NCBI RefSeq assembly: GCF_034424545.1
Contig: NZ_CP139971.1
Coordinates: 868,001 to 932,000, forward strand
Source of the DNA: Trinickia caryophylli
GTDB lineage: Bacteria; Pseudomonadota; Gammaproteobacteria; Burkholderiales; Burkholderiaceae
Direction: 5' to 3'
DNA: 64,000 bases
In this document: positions 29,179 through 37,985 of the stretch, piece after piece
Layout: every line of letters starts with the position of its first letter
How positions within the stretch are numbered: position 1 is the stretch's first letter
Program-made: the position numbers and the translations under genes
The notes under the pieces: model-generated
What the model saw: the letters and a program-made list of their open reading frames with translations, nothing else
Told to the model about the DNA's origin: nothing
Database searches by the model: none

Positions 29179-30066
29179 ATGCAACCGGTATCGATCGACG
29201 ACGCCCTCGCCCGGCTCGCGGCACACGGCTATTTCGCCAGCCGCGAACTGGCCGCCGCGCTCTACCTTTCCTTGCGCATGGAGCGGCCGCTTTTTCTCGA
29301 AGGCGAGCCCGGCGTGGGCAAGACGGAGCTGGCGAAAGCGGCCGCCGCCATGCTCGGCACCACGCTGCTGCGCCTGCAATGCTATGAAGGGCTCGACACG
29401 GCCAGCGCGCTCTACGAGTGGGATTACCCGCGCCAGATCATGGCGCTGCGATTGGCCGAGGCATCCGGCGAACGCCCCGGCAACGATACGCTTTATCGCA
29501 GCGAGTTTCTGCTCAAGCGGCCGCTCCTGCAGGCGCTTCTGCCGGACGAAGCGCACCCGGGCGCCCAGCGCGTACTGTTGATCGACGAAATCGATCGTGC
29601 CGACGAGCCGTTCGAAGCGTTTCTGCTCGAACTGCTCTCCGACTTCCAGGTTTCGATTCCGGAGTTCGGAACCGTGCGCGCCGAACGGCCTCCGCTCGTC
29701 GTCGTCACGTCGAACCGCACGCGCGAAGTCCACGATGCCCTCAAGCGCCGCTGCCTCTATCAATGGATCGGCTACCCCGAGCGCGAGCGCGAACTGGCCA
29801 TCGTGGCGGCCCGGGCGCCCGAGGCCGGTGCGGTACTGCAGCGCCGTGCCGTCGCGTTCGTGCATCGGCTGCGTACGATGGATCTGTTCAAGGCCCCGGG
29901 CGTGGCCGAAACAATCGATTGGTGCCGCGCCCTGGCCGCGCTCTCGGTGCGCGAGCTCGATCCGCAATCGGTGCAGGACACGCTCGGCGTGCTGCTCAAG
30001 TACCAGGACGACCTGGCCCGCCTCGATGCGGAGCAGATCGCGCAGTGCCTGGCCGTGACGGAGTGA
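29179..30066 (+). CDS. MoxR-type AAA+ ATPase (CoxD-like maturation factor)
   Basis: The 295-residue ATPase has Walker A GEPGVGKT at 42-49 and Walker B LLIDEID at about 133-139. The sensor segment VVTSNRTREVHDALKRRCLY follows. In CO dehydrogenase systems the MoxR ATPase CoxD works with the VWA protein CoxE to insert copper/sulfur or otherwise finish the Mo site. It lies 12 bases after the FAD subunit, and the VWA gene starts 3 bases after it. No clear ribosome site precedes its ATG, so it may depend on translational coupling. Confidence 0.9.
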   Translation: MQPVSIDDALARLAAHGYFASRELAAALYLSLRMERPLFLEGEPGVGKTELAKAAAAMLGTTLLRLQCYEGLDTASALYEWDYPRQIMALRLAEASGERPGNDTLYRSEFLLKRPLLQALLPDEAHPGAQRVLLIDEIDRADEPFEAFLLELLSDFQVSIPEFGTVRAERPPLVVVTSNRTREVHDALKRRCLYQWIGYPERERELAIVAARAPEAGAVLQRRAVAFVHRLRTMDLFKAPGVAETIDWCRALAALSVRELDPQSVQDTLGVLLKYQDDLARLDAEQIAQCLAVTE

Positions 30067-30069
30067 TCG

Positions 30070-31344
30070 ATGGCACCGCCCGAATGCGGCACCGGCGCCT
30101 TGCCGATATTCGCACGCAACGTCGCGCACTTCGTACGCGTGCTGCGCGCGGCGGGCTTGCCGATGTCCTCGGCACAAGCCGTCGATGCACTGCATGCCCT
30201 GACGCTGGTCGACATCGGCCGCCGCGACGACGTACAGGCGGCGCTCGCGGCGACGCTCGTCACCTCGCCCGACGAGCGCGCACTCTTCGACGCGGCATTC
30301 GACGTCTATTGGCGCGACCCCGATTGGGAAAACCGCCTGCGCGCGATGCTGCTGCCCAAAGTGCAGGGCGCGGCCCCTCCGCCCACGCGCAATAACCGTC
30401 TTGCCGACGCACTGGCGGCGCGCGAAGCCGATTTGCAGCGCCGGCGAAACGATCGCCCGGTACCCGACGGCGAGCAACAGGAGATGACCGCACGGTTCAC
30501 GTTCAGCGCCGAGGAACGGTTGCGTCACCGCGACTTCGACACGCTGAGCGCCGACGAATGGCGTACGCTGCGCCACGTGATTCGCCAACGCCGCATCGCG
30601 CTGGCGATGGAGCCGACGCGGCGGCTGCAGCCCGCGTCGCATGGCACGCATGCCGATGTCCGCGCGAGCGCGCGGCAAGCCGTGCGCGCAGGCGGCGACT
30701 GGGTTCAATGGAAGTATCGCGGCCGTCGCCGACGCAAACCGCCCCTCGTGCTGCTGCTCGATATTTCGGGTTCGATGAGCAGCTATTCGCGTGCCGTGCT
30801 TTATTTCTGCCACGCGTTGCTGCAATCGCGCGAGCGGCTGCAAGTTTTTCTCTTCGGCACGCGCCTCACGAATGCGACGCGCGCACTGCGCGAACGGGAT
30901 CCCGACGTCGCGGTCGCGACGCTCGCGGAGCGCGTCGTCGACTGGTCGGGCGGCACGCGCATCGGCGCGGCGCTGGCGGAATTCAATCGCCGCTGGGCGC
31001 GACGCGTGCTCGGGGCCCGCGCAACCGTCGTACTCGTGACCGACGGGCTCGACCATGAATCCATCGAGCTGCTCGAAGCCGAAATGGCGCGCCTCGCCCA
31101 TTTCGCCCACCGCATCGTCTGGCTCAATCCGCTCTTGCGCTACGCGCGGTTCGAGCCGCTCGCGCGCGGCGTGCAGGCGATCCTGCCGCATGTGGACGCC
31201 CACCGCCCCGTTCATCATCTCGACAGCCTCAGCGCGTTCGCACGCGACCTCGCGAGCCTCGAGCACGCACGGCACGCGCGGCGCCCGCCGCACGCCCGCG
31301 CGTTCGCCCCGCCACCCGGAGGAATTCCCCATGGAACTGACTGA
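30070..31344 (+). CDS. VWA-domain protein (CoxE-like maturation factor)
   Basis: This 424-residue protein has a C-terminal von Willebrand A domain. The metal-binding MIDAS motif LLLDISGSMSSYS starts the domain (Asp231), and RVVDWSGGTRIGAAL and VVLVTDGLDHESIE are its later loops. It partners with MoxR ATPases. In cox operons CoxD and CoxE act as a pair on the large subunit. Its 3' end overlaps the SRPBCC gene start by 14 bases. The long Arg-rich linker before the VWA domain is typical. Confidence 0.9.
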   Translation: MAPPECGTGALPIFARNVAHFVRVLRAAGLPMSSAQAVDALHALTLVDIGRRDDVQAALAATLVTSPDERALFDAAFDVYWRDPDWENRLRAMLLPKVQGAAPPPTRNNRLADALAAREADLQRRRNDRPVPDGEQQEMTARFTFSAEERLRHRDFDTLSADEWRTLRHVIRQRRIALAMEPTRRLQPASHGTHADVRASARQAVRAGGDWVQWKYRGRRRRKPPLVLLLDISGSMSSYSRAVLYFCHALLQSRERLQVFLFGTRLTNATRALRERDPDVAVATLAERVVDWSGGTRIGAALAEFNRRWARRVLGARATVVLVTDGLDHESIELLEAEMARLAHFAHRIVWLNPLLRYARFEPLARGVQAILPHVDAHRPVHHLDSLSAFARDLASLEHARHARRPPHARAFAPPPGGIPHGTD

Positions 31345-31900
31345 GCAGTACGTGTTGCCCGTCCCGCAGCATCGCGCCTGGGAGGCGCTCACCGATACCG
31401 CCGTGCTGCTGGCCGTCATTCCAGGCTGCGAAAGCATCGAGGCGGATGGAGAGAATACCTACAACGTCGCGATGCGCGCCGCCGTCGGGCCTGTCAAGGC
31501 GCACTTCAAAGGCCGCATGTCGCTGACCGACATCGATGCGCCGCACACCTACACCGTCGTCTTCGAAGGCCAGGGCGGCGTTGCCGGTTTCGCGAAGGGC
31601 AGCGCGCATGTCACGCTCGAAGCCGACGGAGAATCGGCAACGAAGCTATCCTATACGGCACACGCTCAAGTCGGCGGCAAACTCGCGCAGATCGGCTCAC
31701 GCCTCGTGGACGGGGCAGCGCGCAAGATCGCGAGCGAATTCTTCAAGCGGTTCTCGGCCCATATGACGAATGGCGCGGCGCCCGGCGAAGCGGCCACGCA
31801 AGAGCCTGAGCCGTTGACCGATTCGGCGCCCGGGGAAACGGGCGCGGCGCCGACGGAAAAAGGAAAGAAATCATGGAAAGCATGGATCTCGAAGTCTTGA
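31331..31900 (+). CDS. SRPBCC-family protein (CoxG-like)
   Basis: The 189-residue protein is a START/SRPBCC fold member. It begins MELTEQYVLPVPQHRAWEAL and continues ILLAVIPGCESIEA-type sequence, as CoxG proteins do. CoxG is thought to help anchor or recruit the CO dehydrogenase complex to the cytoplasmic membrane. A C-terminal tail rich in Glu/Pro/Ala follows the domain and ends in Lys-rich KKSWKAWISKS, which might contact the membrane. GGAGGA lies just upstream of ATG 31331. It overlaps the VWA gene upstream and the XdhC gene downstream. Confidence 0.87.
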   Translation: MELTEQYVLPVPQHRAWEALTDTAVLLAVIPGCESIEADGENTYNVAMRAAVGPVKAHFKGRMSLTDIDAPHTYTVVFEGQGGVAGFAKGSAHVTLEADGESATKLSYTAHAQVGGKLAQIGSRLVDGAARKIASEFFKRFSAHMTNGAAPGEAATQEPEPLTDSAPGETGAAPTEKGKKSWKAWISKS

Positions 31901-32889
31901 GCTCGAGTGCGCGATGGCTCGAGGAAGGCCATCGCGTATTGCTCGTGACGGTGGTGAAAACGTGGGGCTCCTCGCCGCGCCCGCAAGGCGCAATGCTCGC
32001 CGTGCGTGACGATGGCCTCGTGGTCGGCTCGGTATCGGGCGGCTGCATCGAAGACGATCTGATCGACCGCGTACGCCGCGCCGGAATAGGCGGCACGCTG
32101 CCGGAATCCGTGAAGTACGGCATCAGCGCCGAGGAAGCGCACCGCTTTGGCCTGCCTTGCGGCGGCACGATCGAACTCGTGTGCGAACCGCTCACCCCGG
32201 CAAGCGCAATCGCGGAACTGCACCAGGCCGTGGAGTCGGGCCGGCTCGTCGCGCGCTCGCTCGACATGCGCACCGGCCACGCTCGGATCGCACCGGCGAA
32301 AGCCGCGGACGGCCTCGAATTCGACGGCAACCGGCTGCTGACGATCCACGGGCCACGCTACCGCATGCTCGTGATCGGCGCCGGGCAGCTGTCGCGCTAC
32401 CTGTGCAGCATTGCCGTCGGACTCGACTATCAGGTCACCGTCTGCGATCCGCGCGAGGAGTACACCGACGAATGGCAGGTGCCAGGAACGACCGTCGTGC
32501 GCACGATGCCCGACGACACCGTGCTCGACATGAAGCTCGACGAACGATGCGCCGTGGTCGCCTTGACCCACGACCCCAAGCTCGACGATCTCGCGCTCAT
32601 GGAGGCACTGAAAACACCCGCGTTTTACGTCGGCGCCCTCGGTTCGCGGCGCAACAACGCCGCGCGGCGCGAGCGCCTCAAGGAGTTCGATGTGAGCGAC
32701 GCGCAACTCGCGCGGCTGCACGGGCCCGTGGGCATCTACATCGGCAGTCGCACGCCGCCTGAAATCGCGATATCGATTCTTGCCGAAGTCACCGCTGCCA
32801 AGAACGGCGTTTCGCTGCCCACGCTGCTGCAGGTGGAAGGCGCGAAAGCCGCGCGCGAGGAAGATGCCCGGCGCGGCGTGCATGCCTGA
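31873..32889 (+). CDS. XdhC-family molybdenum cofactor maturation protein (CoxF-like)
   Basis: This 338-residue protein has the N-terminal XdhC_CoxI region (TVVKTWGSSPRPQGAMLAV, then VSGGCIEDDL with the conserved Cys). A Rossmann-like C-terminal half reads MLVIGAGQLSRYLCSIAVG and LGSRRNNAARRERL. XdhC proteins bind and sulfurate the Mo-cofactor before insertion into the large subunit. The gene overlaps the SRPBCC gene by 28 bases and ends the operon. A second in-frame ATG at 31882 is possible. Confidence 0.9.
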   Translation: MESMDLEVLSSSARWLEEGHRVLLVTVVKTWGSSPRPQGAMLAVRDDGLVVGSVSGGCIEDDLIDRVRRAGIGGTLPESVKYGISAEEAHRFGLPCGGTIELVCEPLTPASAIAELHQAVESGRLVARSLDMRTGHARIAPAKAADGLEFDGNRLLTIHGPRYRMLVIGAGQLSRYLCSIAVGLDYQVTVCDPREEYTDEWQVPGTTVVRTMPDDTVLDMKLDERCAVVALTHDPKLDDLALMEALKTPAFYVGALGSRRNNAARRERLKEFDVSDAQLARLHGPVGIYIGSRTPPEIAISILAEVTAAKNGVSLPTLLQVEGAKAAREEDARRGVHA

Positions 32890-33079
32890 GAATCTCGCCT
32901 TGCACATGGCAGCGTCAAGCTCGCCGCGCGATCGGCGTTTCGAGGTTGGCGTTTGCCCGCGTTGACGAGACGCGGTGCGCCCCTCGACGATGACGAACGC
33001 GAGCCGGCTCACGCCACCGCCTGCGCCCGCGCCTGCTGTTTTCCACGAACCGAATCGCTCATTTCCCTTCGGACGCCCG

Positions 33080-34528
33080 ATGACCGATGCTTCTTTTCGC
33101 CCCGCCCTCGAACACGCCTTCGACCATGCACTCGTGCATCTGGAGAGCCTCGGACGCCAGCCGGTGGCGGCAACCGCCACGCTCGACAGCCTGCGCGAAC
33201 GTCTGGCAAAGCCGCTCAATGCCCAGCCGCTGCCGCCCGAGCGCGTGGTCGACGAACTCGCGGCCGACACGGCGGGCGGCATCGTGGGCAGCGCGGGCGG
33301 CCGATTCTTCGGCTGGGTGATCGGCGGGGCGTTGCCGGCCTCGCTGGCAGCCGACTGGCTGACGAGTGCGTGGGATCAAAATGCCGCGTCGTATGCATGC
33401 GCCCCGGCCGAGGCTGTCGTCGAAGAGGTCTGCGGCGTCTGGCTGAAAGACGTGCTGCGCCTGCCGCCCGCGGCAAGCTTCGCGCTCACGAGCGGATGCC
33501 AAACCGCCCACGTCACGGCGCTGGCCGCTGCCCGTCACGCACTGCTGCAACGGCGCGGCTGGCAAGTCGAGCGCGATGGCCTTTTCGGTGCGCCGCGCAT
33601 CCGCATCCTCACCAGCGATCAGTTTCACGGCAGCGTATTGCAGGCAGCGCGGCTGCTCGGCATGGGCACCGCCTCGGTGATCGGCCTGCCTTCCAACGAG
33701 CATGGGCAGCTGGATGCTCCGACGCTCGAGGAGGCACTGGTTGCCGATGCCGACGCCGCGACGATCGTCCTGCTGCAAGCCGGCGATCTGAATATCGGCG
33801 CTTACGATCCGTTTCCCGAACTGATCCCGCTCGCGCACCGCTACGGGGCCTGGGTCCACGTGGACGGCGCATTCGGCCTCTGGGCCAACGCGAGCGCGCG
33901 CCACCGGCATCTGCTCGAAGGCGTGGAGCAGGCCGACTCATGGGCCACGGACGGGCACAAGTGGCTCAACGTTCCGTACGACAGCGGTTTTGCGTTCGTC
34001 GCCGACAGTGAAGCCCATCGCGGCGCGATGGCCCATCAGGCCAGCTACGTGTCGTACAACGATCAGGTGCGCGAGCAAAAGGATTGGACGCCGGTGTGGT
34101 CGCGCCGCGGACGCGGCTTCGCCACCTACGCGGCGTTGCGCGAACTCGGGCGCGAGGGAATCGCATCGCTCGTGGAGCGTAATTGCGCGGCCGCCCATGC
34201 GCTTGCCACGCGCATCGGCGCGCTGCCGGGCGCCGAACTGGTCTGGGCACCTCAGATCAACCAGGGCCTCGTGCGCTTTCCAGATCCCCGGGCCGGCGCG
34301 ACGCAAGACGACCACGACGCCTGGACCGATGCCGTCACGCAAGCCATACTCGCAACCGGCGAAGCGCTTTTCAGCAATACGACATGGCGAGGCATGCGTT
34401 GCATGCGGATTTCGGTCTGCAATTGGCAGACCGACGAAAACGACGTGGCCCGCGCGGTTGCAGCTGTGGAGACGGTGCTGCGTGCGAAGCATGCCGGTGC
34501 GGCGGACCGGTCGTCCGTCGCCGGGTAA
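33080..34528 (+). CDS. PLP-dependent decarboxylase/aminotransferase-like enzyme
   Basis: This 482-residue fold-type I PLP enzyme is of the group II decarboxylase (aromatic amino acid/glutamate) type. It shows LTSGCQTAHVTALAAARHAL, VHVDGAFGLWANASARHRH and the PLP-lysine motif SWATDGHKWLNVPYD. A cytosolic role in decarboxylating or cleaving an amino acid is expected; which one cannot be told. Frame extensions upstream to 32975 are Pro-rich and unlikely. It lies about 190 bases after the XdhC gene, probably in its own transcript, though cotranscription is possible. Confidence 0.8.
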   Translation: MTDASFRPALEHAFDHALVHLESLGRQPVAATATLDSLRERLAKPLNAQPLPPERVVDELAADTAGGIVGSAGGRFFGWVIGGALPASLAADWLTSAWDQNAASYACAPAEAVVEEVCGVWLKDVLRLPPAASFALTSGCQTAHVTALAAARHALLQRRGWQVERDGLFGAPRIRILTSDQFHGSVLQAARLLGMGTASVIGLPSNEHGQLDAPTLEEALVADADAATIVLLQAGDLNIGAYDPFPELIPLAHRYGAWVHVDGAFGLWANASARHRHLLEGVEQADSWATDGHKWLNVPYDSGFAFVADSEAHRGAMAHQASYVSYNDQVREQKDWTPVWSRRGRGFATYAALRELGREGIASLVERNCAAAHALATRIGALPGAELVWAPQINQGLVRFPDPRAGATQDDHDAWTDAVTQAILATGEALFSNTTWRGMRCMRISVCNWQTDENDVARAVAAVETVLRAKHAGAADRSSVAG

Positions 34529-34604
34529 ATGCCGGTATGAGCGAGCACGCGCTAGCCTGCGCCCGCCCGTGCAGCCGCCCGCTGGTGACGTCCCGCAGAC
34601 CGGC

Positions 34605-34636
34605 GAACTGGCGAATTGGCGAATTGGCGAATTGGC
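34605..34636. repeat. Four tandem copies of an octamer
   Basis: GAACTGGC at 34605-34612 is followed by three perfect GAATTGGC units (34613-34636), ending one base before the TetR stop codon. Such a short repeat downstream of a gene can slip and is a likely strain-variable site. Confidence 0.85.
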
Positions 34637-34637
34637 G

Positions 34638-35198
34638 CTACGCGCCAGCATGCTTCGTATGCTCGGCGATCCATGCATACGTTTCGCTCAACACTTCATC
34701 CGACAGCGCCGCGTCGTCGCTGAGACGCGCAAACAGCATCGCCCCCACCATCGCGGCCCAACTGCCGATCGCGGCACGGCGCGCTGCCGCAGGATCGGCC
34801 TCGGACATTTCGCGCGCGAAGCGTTCGATCTGGTTTTTCAATCCCGCCGCGAGCGCCGCGCGCGTTCCGGGCGTCTGCCGGGCCGCCTCGGCACCGAGTG
34901 CCGCAATCGGACAGCCTTGCGCGACATTGTCGCGATGCGCCGGCGACAGATAGCGCGCCGCATAGCGCACCAGATCGGCCTCCCCTTGCGCCCCCTGCGC
35001 CATCACATGCTCGAGCGTATGCGCGATCAGGTCGTCCTTCGACTTGAAGTAGCCATAAAAACCGCCGTGCGTCAGGCCAGCCGCATGCATCACGTCGGCC
35101 ACCGTCACGCCATCGAAGCCCCGCTCGCGAAATAGCCGGCCCGCCACCGCAAGAATCTTCTGACGGTTCTCGGCAACCTGCTCTCGACTGACTCTCAT
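34638..35198 (-). CDS. TetR/AcrR-family transcriptional regulator
   Basis: This 186-residue repressor has an N-terminal TetR helix-turn-helix (FDGVTVADVMHAAGLTHGG, then FYGYFKSKDDLI) at about 30-60. A helical ligand domain with NVAQGCPIAALGAEAAR follows, typical of the TetR_C (YdeS-like) group. It is divergent from an SDR gene, with two palindromes in the 111-base gap. It very likely represses that SDR and itself. ATG 35198 is preceded by GGGGGAA; the longer frame from 35225 would run into the palindromes. Confidence 0.87.
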   Translation of the reverse strand: MRVSREQVAENRQKILAVAGRLFRERGFDGVTVADVMHAAGLTHGGFYGYFKSKDDLIAHTLEHVMAQGAQGEADLVRYAARYLSPAHRDNVAQGCPIAALGAEAARQTPGTRAALAAGLKNQIERFAREMSEADPAAARRAAIGSWAAMVGAMLFARLSDDAALSDEVLSETYAWIAEHTKHAGA

Positions 35199-35230
35199 CG
35201 CATTCCCCCAAGTCTCGCTTGACATTATAC

Positions 35231-35275
35231 ATGATGGCCATCATCATAAGGCGTTACATGATGATCATCATGTAA
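35231..35275. promoter_or_regulatory. Twin palindromes, likely TetR operators
   Basis: ATGATGG-CCATCAT (35231-35244) is a perfect 14-base palindrome. A 22-base perfect palindrome with arm TTACATGATGA follows at 35254-35275. Both share the core ATGATG-nn-CATCAT and lie 27 bases apart between the divergent TetR and SDR genes. A TTGACA box at 35219-35224 suggests that the sites overlap the promoter. Confidence 0.75.
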
Positions 35276-35309
35276 ATGATGCCTGCCTCATTCCTCATTG
35301 GAGAACGAA

Positions 35310-36104
35310 ATGTCGACGAAACCCACTGTCCTCGTCACCGGTGCGTCATCCGGTATTGGTGCAACGTACGCTGAGCGCTTCGCCCAGCGCGGTCACGATC
35401 TGGTCCTCGTTGCCCGAAATCGCGAGCGGATGCAGCAACTCGCCGAACGATTGCACGCGGACCACGGCGTCGGCGTCGAAGTGCTGCAAGCCGACCTGAC
35501 GAATTCGGCCAATCTGTCGGAAGTCGAAGCCCGCCTGCGGGACGACGCGCGCATCGGGGTGCTGATCAACAATGCCGGCACCGCAGTGCCCGGATCTTTC
35601 GTCGAGCAGACGCCCGAAGCCGTTTCCAGCCTGATTGCGCTCAATGCGACGGCACTTGCCCGACTGGCTGCCGCAGTGGCCTCGCGCTTTGCGCGCGAGG
35701 GCGGCGGCGCGATCGTCAATATCGGCTCGGTGGTGGGGCTCGCGCCGGAGCTCGGCATGACCGTCTATGGCGCGACGAAGGCATTTGTCCTGTTCCTCTC
35801 GCAGGGCCTGCAGGTCGAGCTCGGGCCCAAAGGCGTCTATGTCCAGGCGGTACTGCCGTCCGCCACCCGCACGGACATCTGGAATCGCTCGGGCAAGGAC
35901 GTGAACGAATTCCCAGCTGTCATGGAAGTGGGGGAACTCGTGGATGCGGCGCTCGTCGGGTTCGATCGGCGCGAAGCCGTTTCTATTCCGCCGCTGCCGG
36001 ACGAGGCTCAGTGGAAAACGTTCGAAGGCGCACGGCAGGCTATGCTGCCGAACTTCCTTCAGGCTCATGCCGCAGCCCGCTATCGCGACACGGTCCAAGC
36101 TTGA
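35310..36104 (+). CDS. SDR-family NAD(P)-dependent oxidoreductase
   Basis: This is a 264-residue short-chain dehydrogenase. The cofactor motif TGASSGIG is at 12-19, the conserved NNAG follows, and the catalytic Ser/Tyr/Lys are seen in IGSVVGL and VYGATKAF. Substrate unknown. ATG 35310 has GGAG 8 bases upstream; an in-frame TTG at 35298 is not needed. It is the likely target of the divergent TetR repressor. A strong stem follows its stop. Confidence 0.9.
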   Translation: MSTKPTVLVTGASSGIGATYAERFAQRGHDLVLVARNRERMQQLAERLHADHGVGVEVLQADLTNSANLSEVEARLRDDARIGVLINNAGTAVPGSFVEQTPEAVSSLIALNATALARLAAAVASRFAREGGGAIVNIGSVVGLAPELGMTVYGATKAFVLFLSQGLQVELGPKGVYVQAVLPSATRTDIWNRSGKDVNEFPAVMEVGELVDAALVGFDRREAVSIPPLPDEAQWKTFEGARQAMLPNFLQAHAAARYRDTVQA

Positions 36105-36106
36105 TA

Positions 36107-36132
36107 GCGTGGGCGGCCTGCGCCGCCCACGC
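36107..36132 (+). terminator. Stem-loop after the SDR gene
   Basis: GCGTGGGCGGC (36107-36117) pairs with GCCGCCCACGC (36122-36132) around a 4-base loop, three bases after the SDR stop. It lacks a following T tract, so it may terminate weakly or protect the mRNA end. Confidence 0.5.
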
Positions 36133-36214
36133 CCGGCGGCGCCTCTCGAGTAAGCACACGGCATCACCCGCGGCGCGTAGGCCCGGCCGGCTGCGGCTGC
36201 GGTGAAATGCGGCA

Positions 36215-36314
36215 TGAATCGATTTTCGTTTGAATCGATTTTTATCTTGAATCAATCGAAAACCATTCGTAAGATTCAACCGTCTCGCACAACCGCGATG
36301 ACTCAATCGATTGA
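36215..36314. promoter_or_regulatory. A/T-rich region with repeated TGAATCGATTTT and TCAATCGATTGA
   Basis: TGAATCGATTTT occurs at 36215-36226 and again at 36231-36242. A diverged TGAATCAATCG follows at 36248-36258, and a perfect TCAATCGATTGA palindrome at 36303-36314. The region is clearly A/T-richer than its neighbours and lies upstream of the DUF3103-like gene. It looks like a regulator-bound promoter. The rest of the 344-base gap (36105-36448) holds only the SDR stem-loop and the AAGGAGG ribosome site. Confidence 0.5.
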
Positions 36315-36448
36315 ATAACCAGAATTACCCATCATTTATCGCAGGTTCCAAACTATTTGTGGCTTTAGAGCCATTAATCGACTCATGGAACTGCCGCATT
36401 GAACACGCCGGTGCTTTTTCGACGAAACCCGCTAAGGAGGCTTCCGGA

Positions 36449-37687
36449 ATGATTCATCCGTCGTCTTTCAATCTCCCGGTTTTCCGCATACTGCGCGCAT
36501 GCGCGCTGGCCATCTGCATACCCGTGGCGCACGCGAACGAGGCCGCATCGACGGCCAGTTCGAACACCATCGCGGCATCTGGCACCGTCGACAATGCCAA
36601 GCGCGAGGCGGCAGCCACCGTGACGCATCTGCTTGCCGATCCAGCGTTTGCGGACAGCTTATCCGAAGAGTTCGGCGGGGCCGCGGCAGGCAACGATAAA
36701 ACGGCGTCATTGGCACGCGTGGCCCATCGATATCAAGCCAAGCTGGGACAACGGGCGCCAGGCCGCGATACGTCCATACAGAGCCGGTCGGCGCAAACGC
36801 TGCATCGCCTCGATCAATCGCTGCTCGCCTATAAGGGAATCGAAAAGCTCAGTGCGGGATTATTGCAGGTGCGGCTATATCGCCCGGCCGAGCAATCCAT
36901 TGCGCCGATCGATCTCGCTCAAGTGCTGGTCGCATACGAGCCGCCCAACGACGACAAATATTGGCGCACGGTCGATGCTTATGACAGGCAAGGCAATCTT
37001 TATCGTCTCGATGCGCGTCGGGCGCCGGATTTTCCCGTTCTCGTCATCGGCGTCGATGGCAAGGAAGACTTGCGCGCCGGCCTGATCCTCGCGAACGAGA
37101 CGCTGGCCGCGCAGGGGATGCAAGGCGCGCTTCGCGCGGGCGCTCGCGCACTCCAGGGCCGGCGCGCCGCCACGCCTATCGATGTCGCGAAACTGGACGC
37201 CGTTTCGTTGAGTAACGACGAGGAGCCATGGGTATCCGGCGCGGCGGAGGTCTATGCGCTGGTCTCGGGCGTGCAGCCATCGGCCGGAAAAGCCGAAATC
37301 CAACTCGTCGAACTACCGTACCTCCAGCACCCCAACAAGACCTACACGCCGAATCAGGTACTCGTCTACTGGGACGACTTCCGGTTCGGCGCCGCCAACG
37401 TGCAGTTGTACGAACACGACGACAATACCAACTACAAGGACTTGGCGCTCGCGCTCGCATCGGGCGTCACGCGCATCGTCGGCGTCTTCAAACCGGAATT
37501 CGGCATGGTCGCGGCGGTTGCGCAGGCCGTCGTGCAAGCCATGCCGAGCCAGTGGTTCACGAACGACGACGACTACCTCGATTCCTTTTATACGCTCGAG
37601 AAAGACCGCACATACGTCAACTATCCGGGCGCCGCGCGCAATGCCACAATAACGCTTACCCCTTATCGGCTTTCCTCCCGGTCATAG
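36449..37687 (+). CDS. Secreted DUF3103-like protein
   Basis: The 412-residue protein starts with a signal peptide (PVFRILRACALAICIPVAHA). Its later half contains DFPVLVIGVDGKEDLRAG, then TYTPNQVLVYWDDFRFGAAN and VQLYEHDDNTNYKDLALAL. From memory these resemble DUF3103 proteins, which are exported and of unknown function; I am moderately sure. The Asp-rich WDDFRFG and HDDNTN parts could bind calcium. AAGGAGG stands before ATG 36449. Base composition of the upstream region is A/T-rich and unlike its neighbours, which may suggest acquisition. Confidence 0.65.
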   Translation: MIHPSSFNLPVFRILRACALAICIPVAHANEAASTASSNTIAASGTVDNAKREAAATVTHLLADPAFADSLSEEFGGAAAGNDKTASLARVAHRYQAKLGQRAPGRDTSIQSRSAQTLHRLDQSLLAYKGIEKLSAGLLQVRLYRPAEQSIAPIDLAQVLVAYEPPNDDKYWRTVDAYDRQGNLYRLDARRAPDFPVLVIGVDGKEDLRAGLILANETLAAQGMQGALRAGARALQGRRAATPIDVAKLDAVSLSNDEEPWVSGAAEVYALVSGVQPSAGKAEIQLVELPYLQHPNKTYTPNQVLVYWDDFRFGAANVQLYEHDDNTNYKDLALALASGVTRIVGVFKPEFGMVAAVAQAVVQAMPSQWFTNDDDYLDSFYTLEKDRTYVNYPGAARNATITLTPYRLSSRS

Positions 37688-37783
37688 TGTCGATATCGGG
37701 AATAAAACCTCCGCAGGCCGGCGGCCCGTTCGTCGCCTGCGGCCGCCCCGCTGAGCCCGCGAATTCGCAGCGTGCGCCTGCCT

Positions 37784-37985
37784 TCAACGCAGGTTGGTTT
37801 TCATCAGTTCGACGAGTTCGTCGCCGCGGCCGTTGAGTACCGCGCGCAGCATGTAGAGGCTGAACCCTTTGGCATGCGCGAACTCGAGCTTGGGCGGCAT
37901 CGCCAGCTCATGCGATGAACGGCTTGCCGCGCAGCGCGTGCACGACCGGAGCACCGACTGTCTCAGCCAATACGTCGGCAAAGCT
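37784..37985 (-). pseudogene. poxB: Remnant of poxB (pyruvate dehydrogenase, quinone), central and C-terminal fragments
   Basis: On the minus strand two pieces of a PoxB-like protein are fused. The first reads [19 protein letters not shown], which matches the mid-protein segment [12 protein letters not shown] of PoxB. It runs into a stop at about 37909. A piece in another frame reads [19 protein letters not shown] and ends VELMKTNLR, as the PoxB C terminus does. The roughly 350 residues between are missing and the frames differ, so it is an internally deleted, inactive remnant. It abuts the stop of the desaturase gene. Confidence 0.7.

Noticed and set aside
34605..34636. Tandem repeats considered as a CRISPR array
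   Set aside because: The unit is only 8 bases with no spacers and no cas genes nearby.
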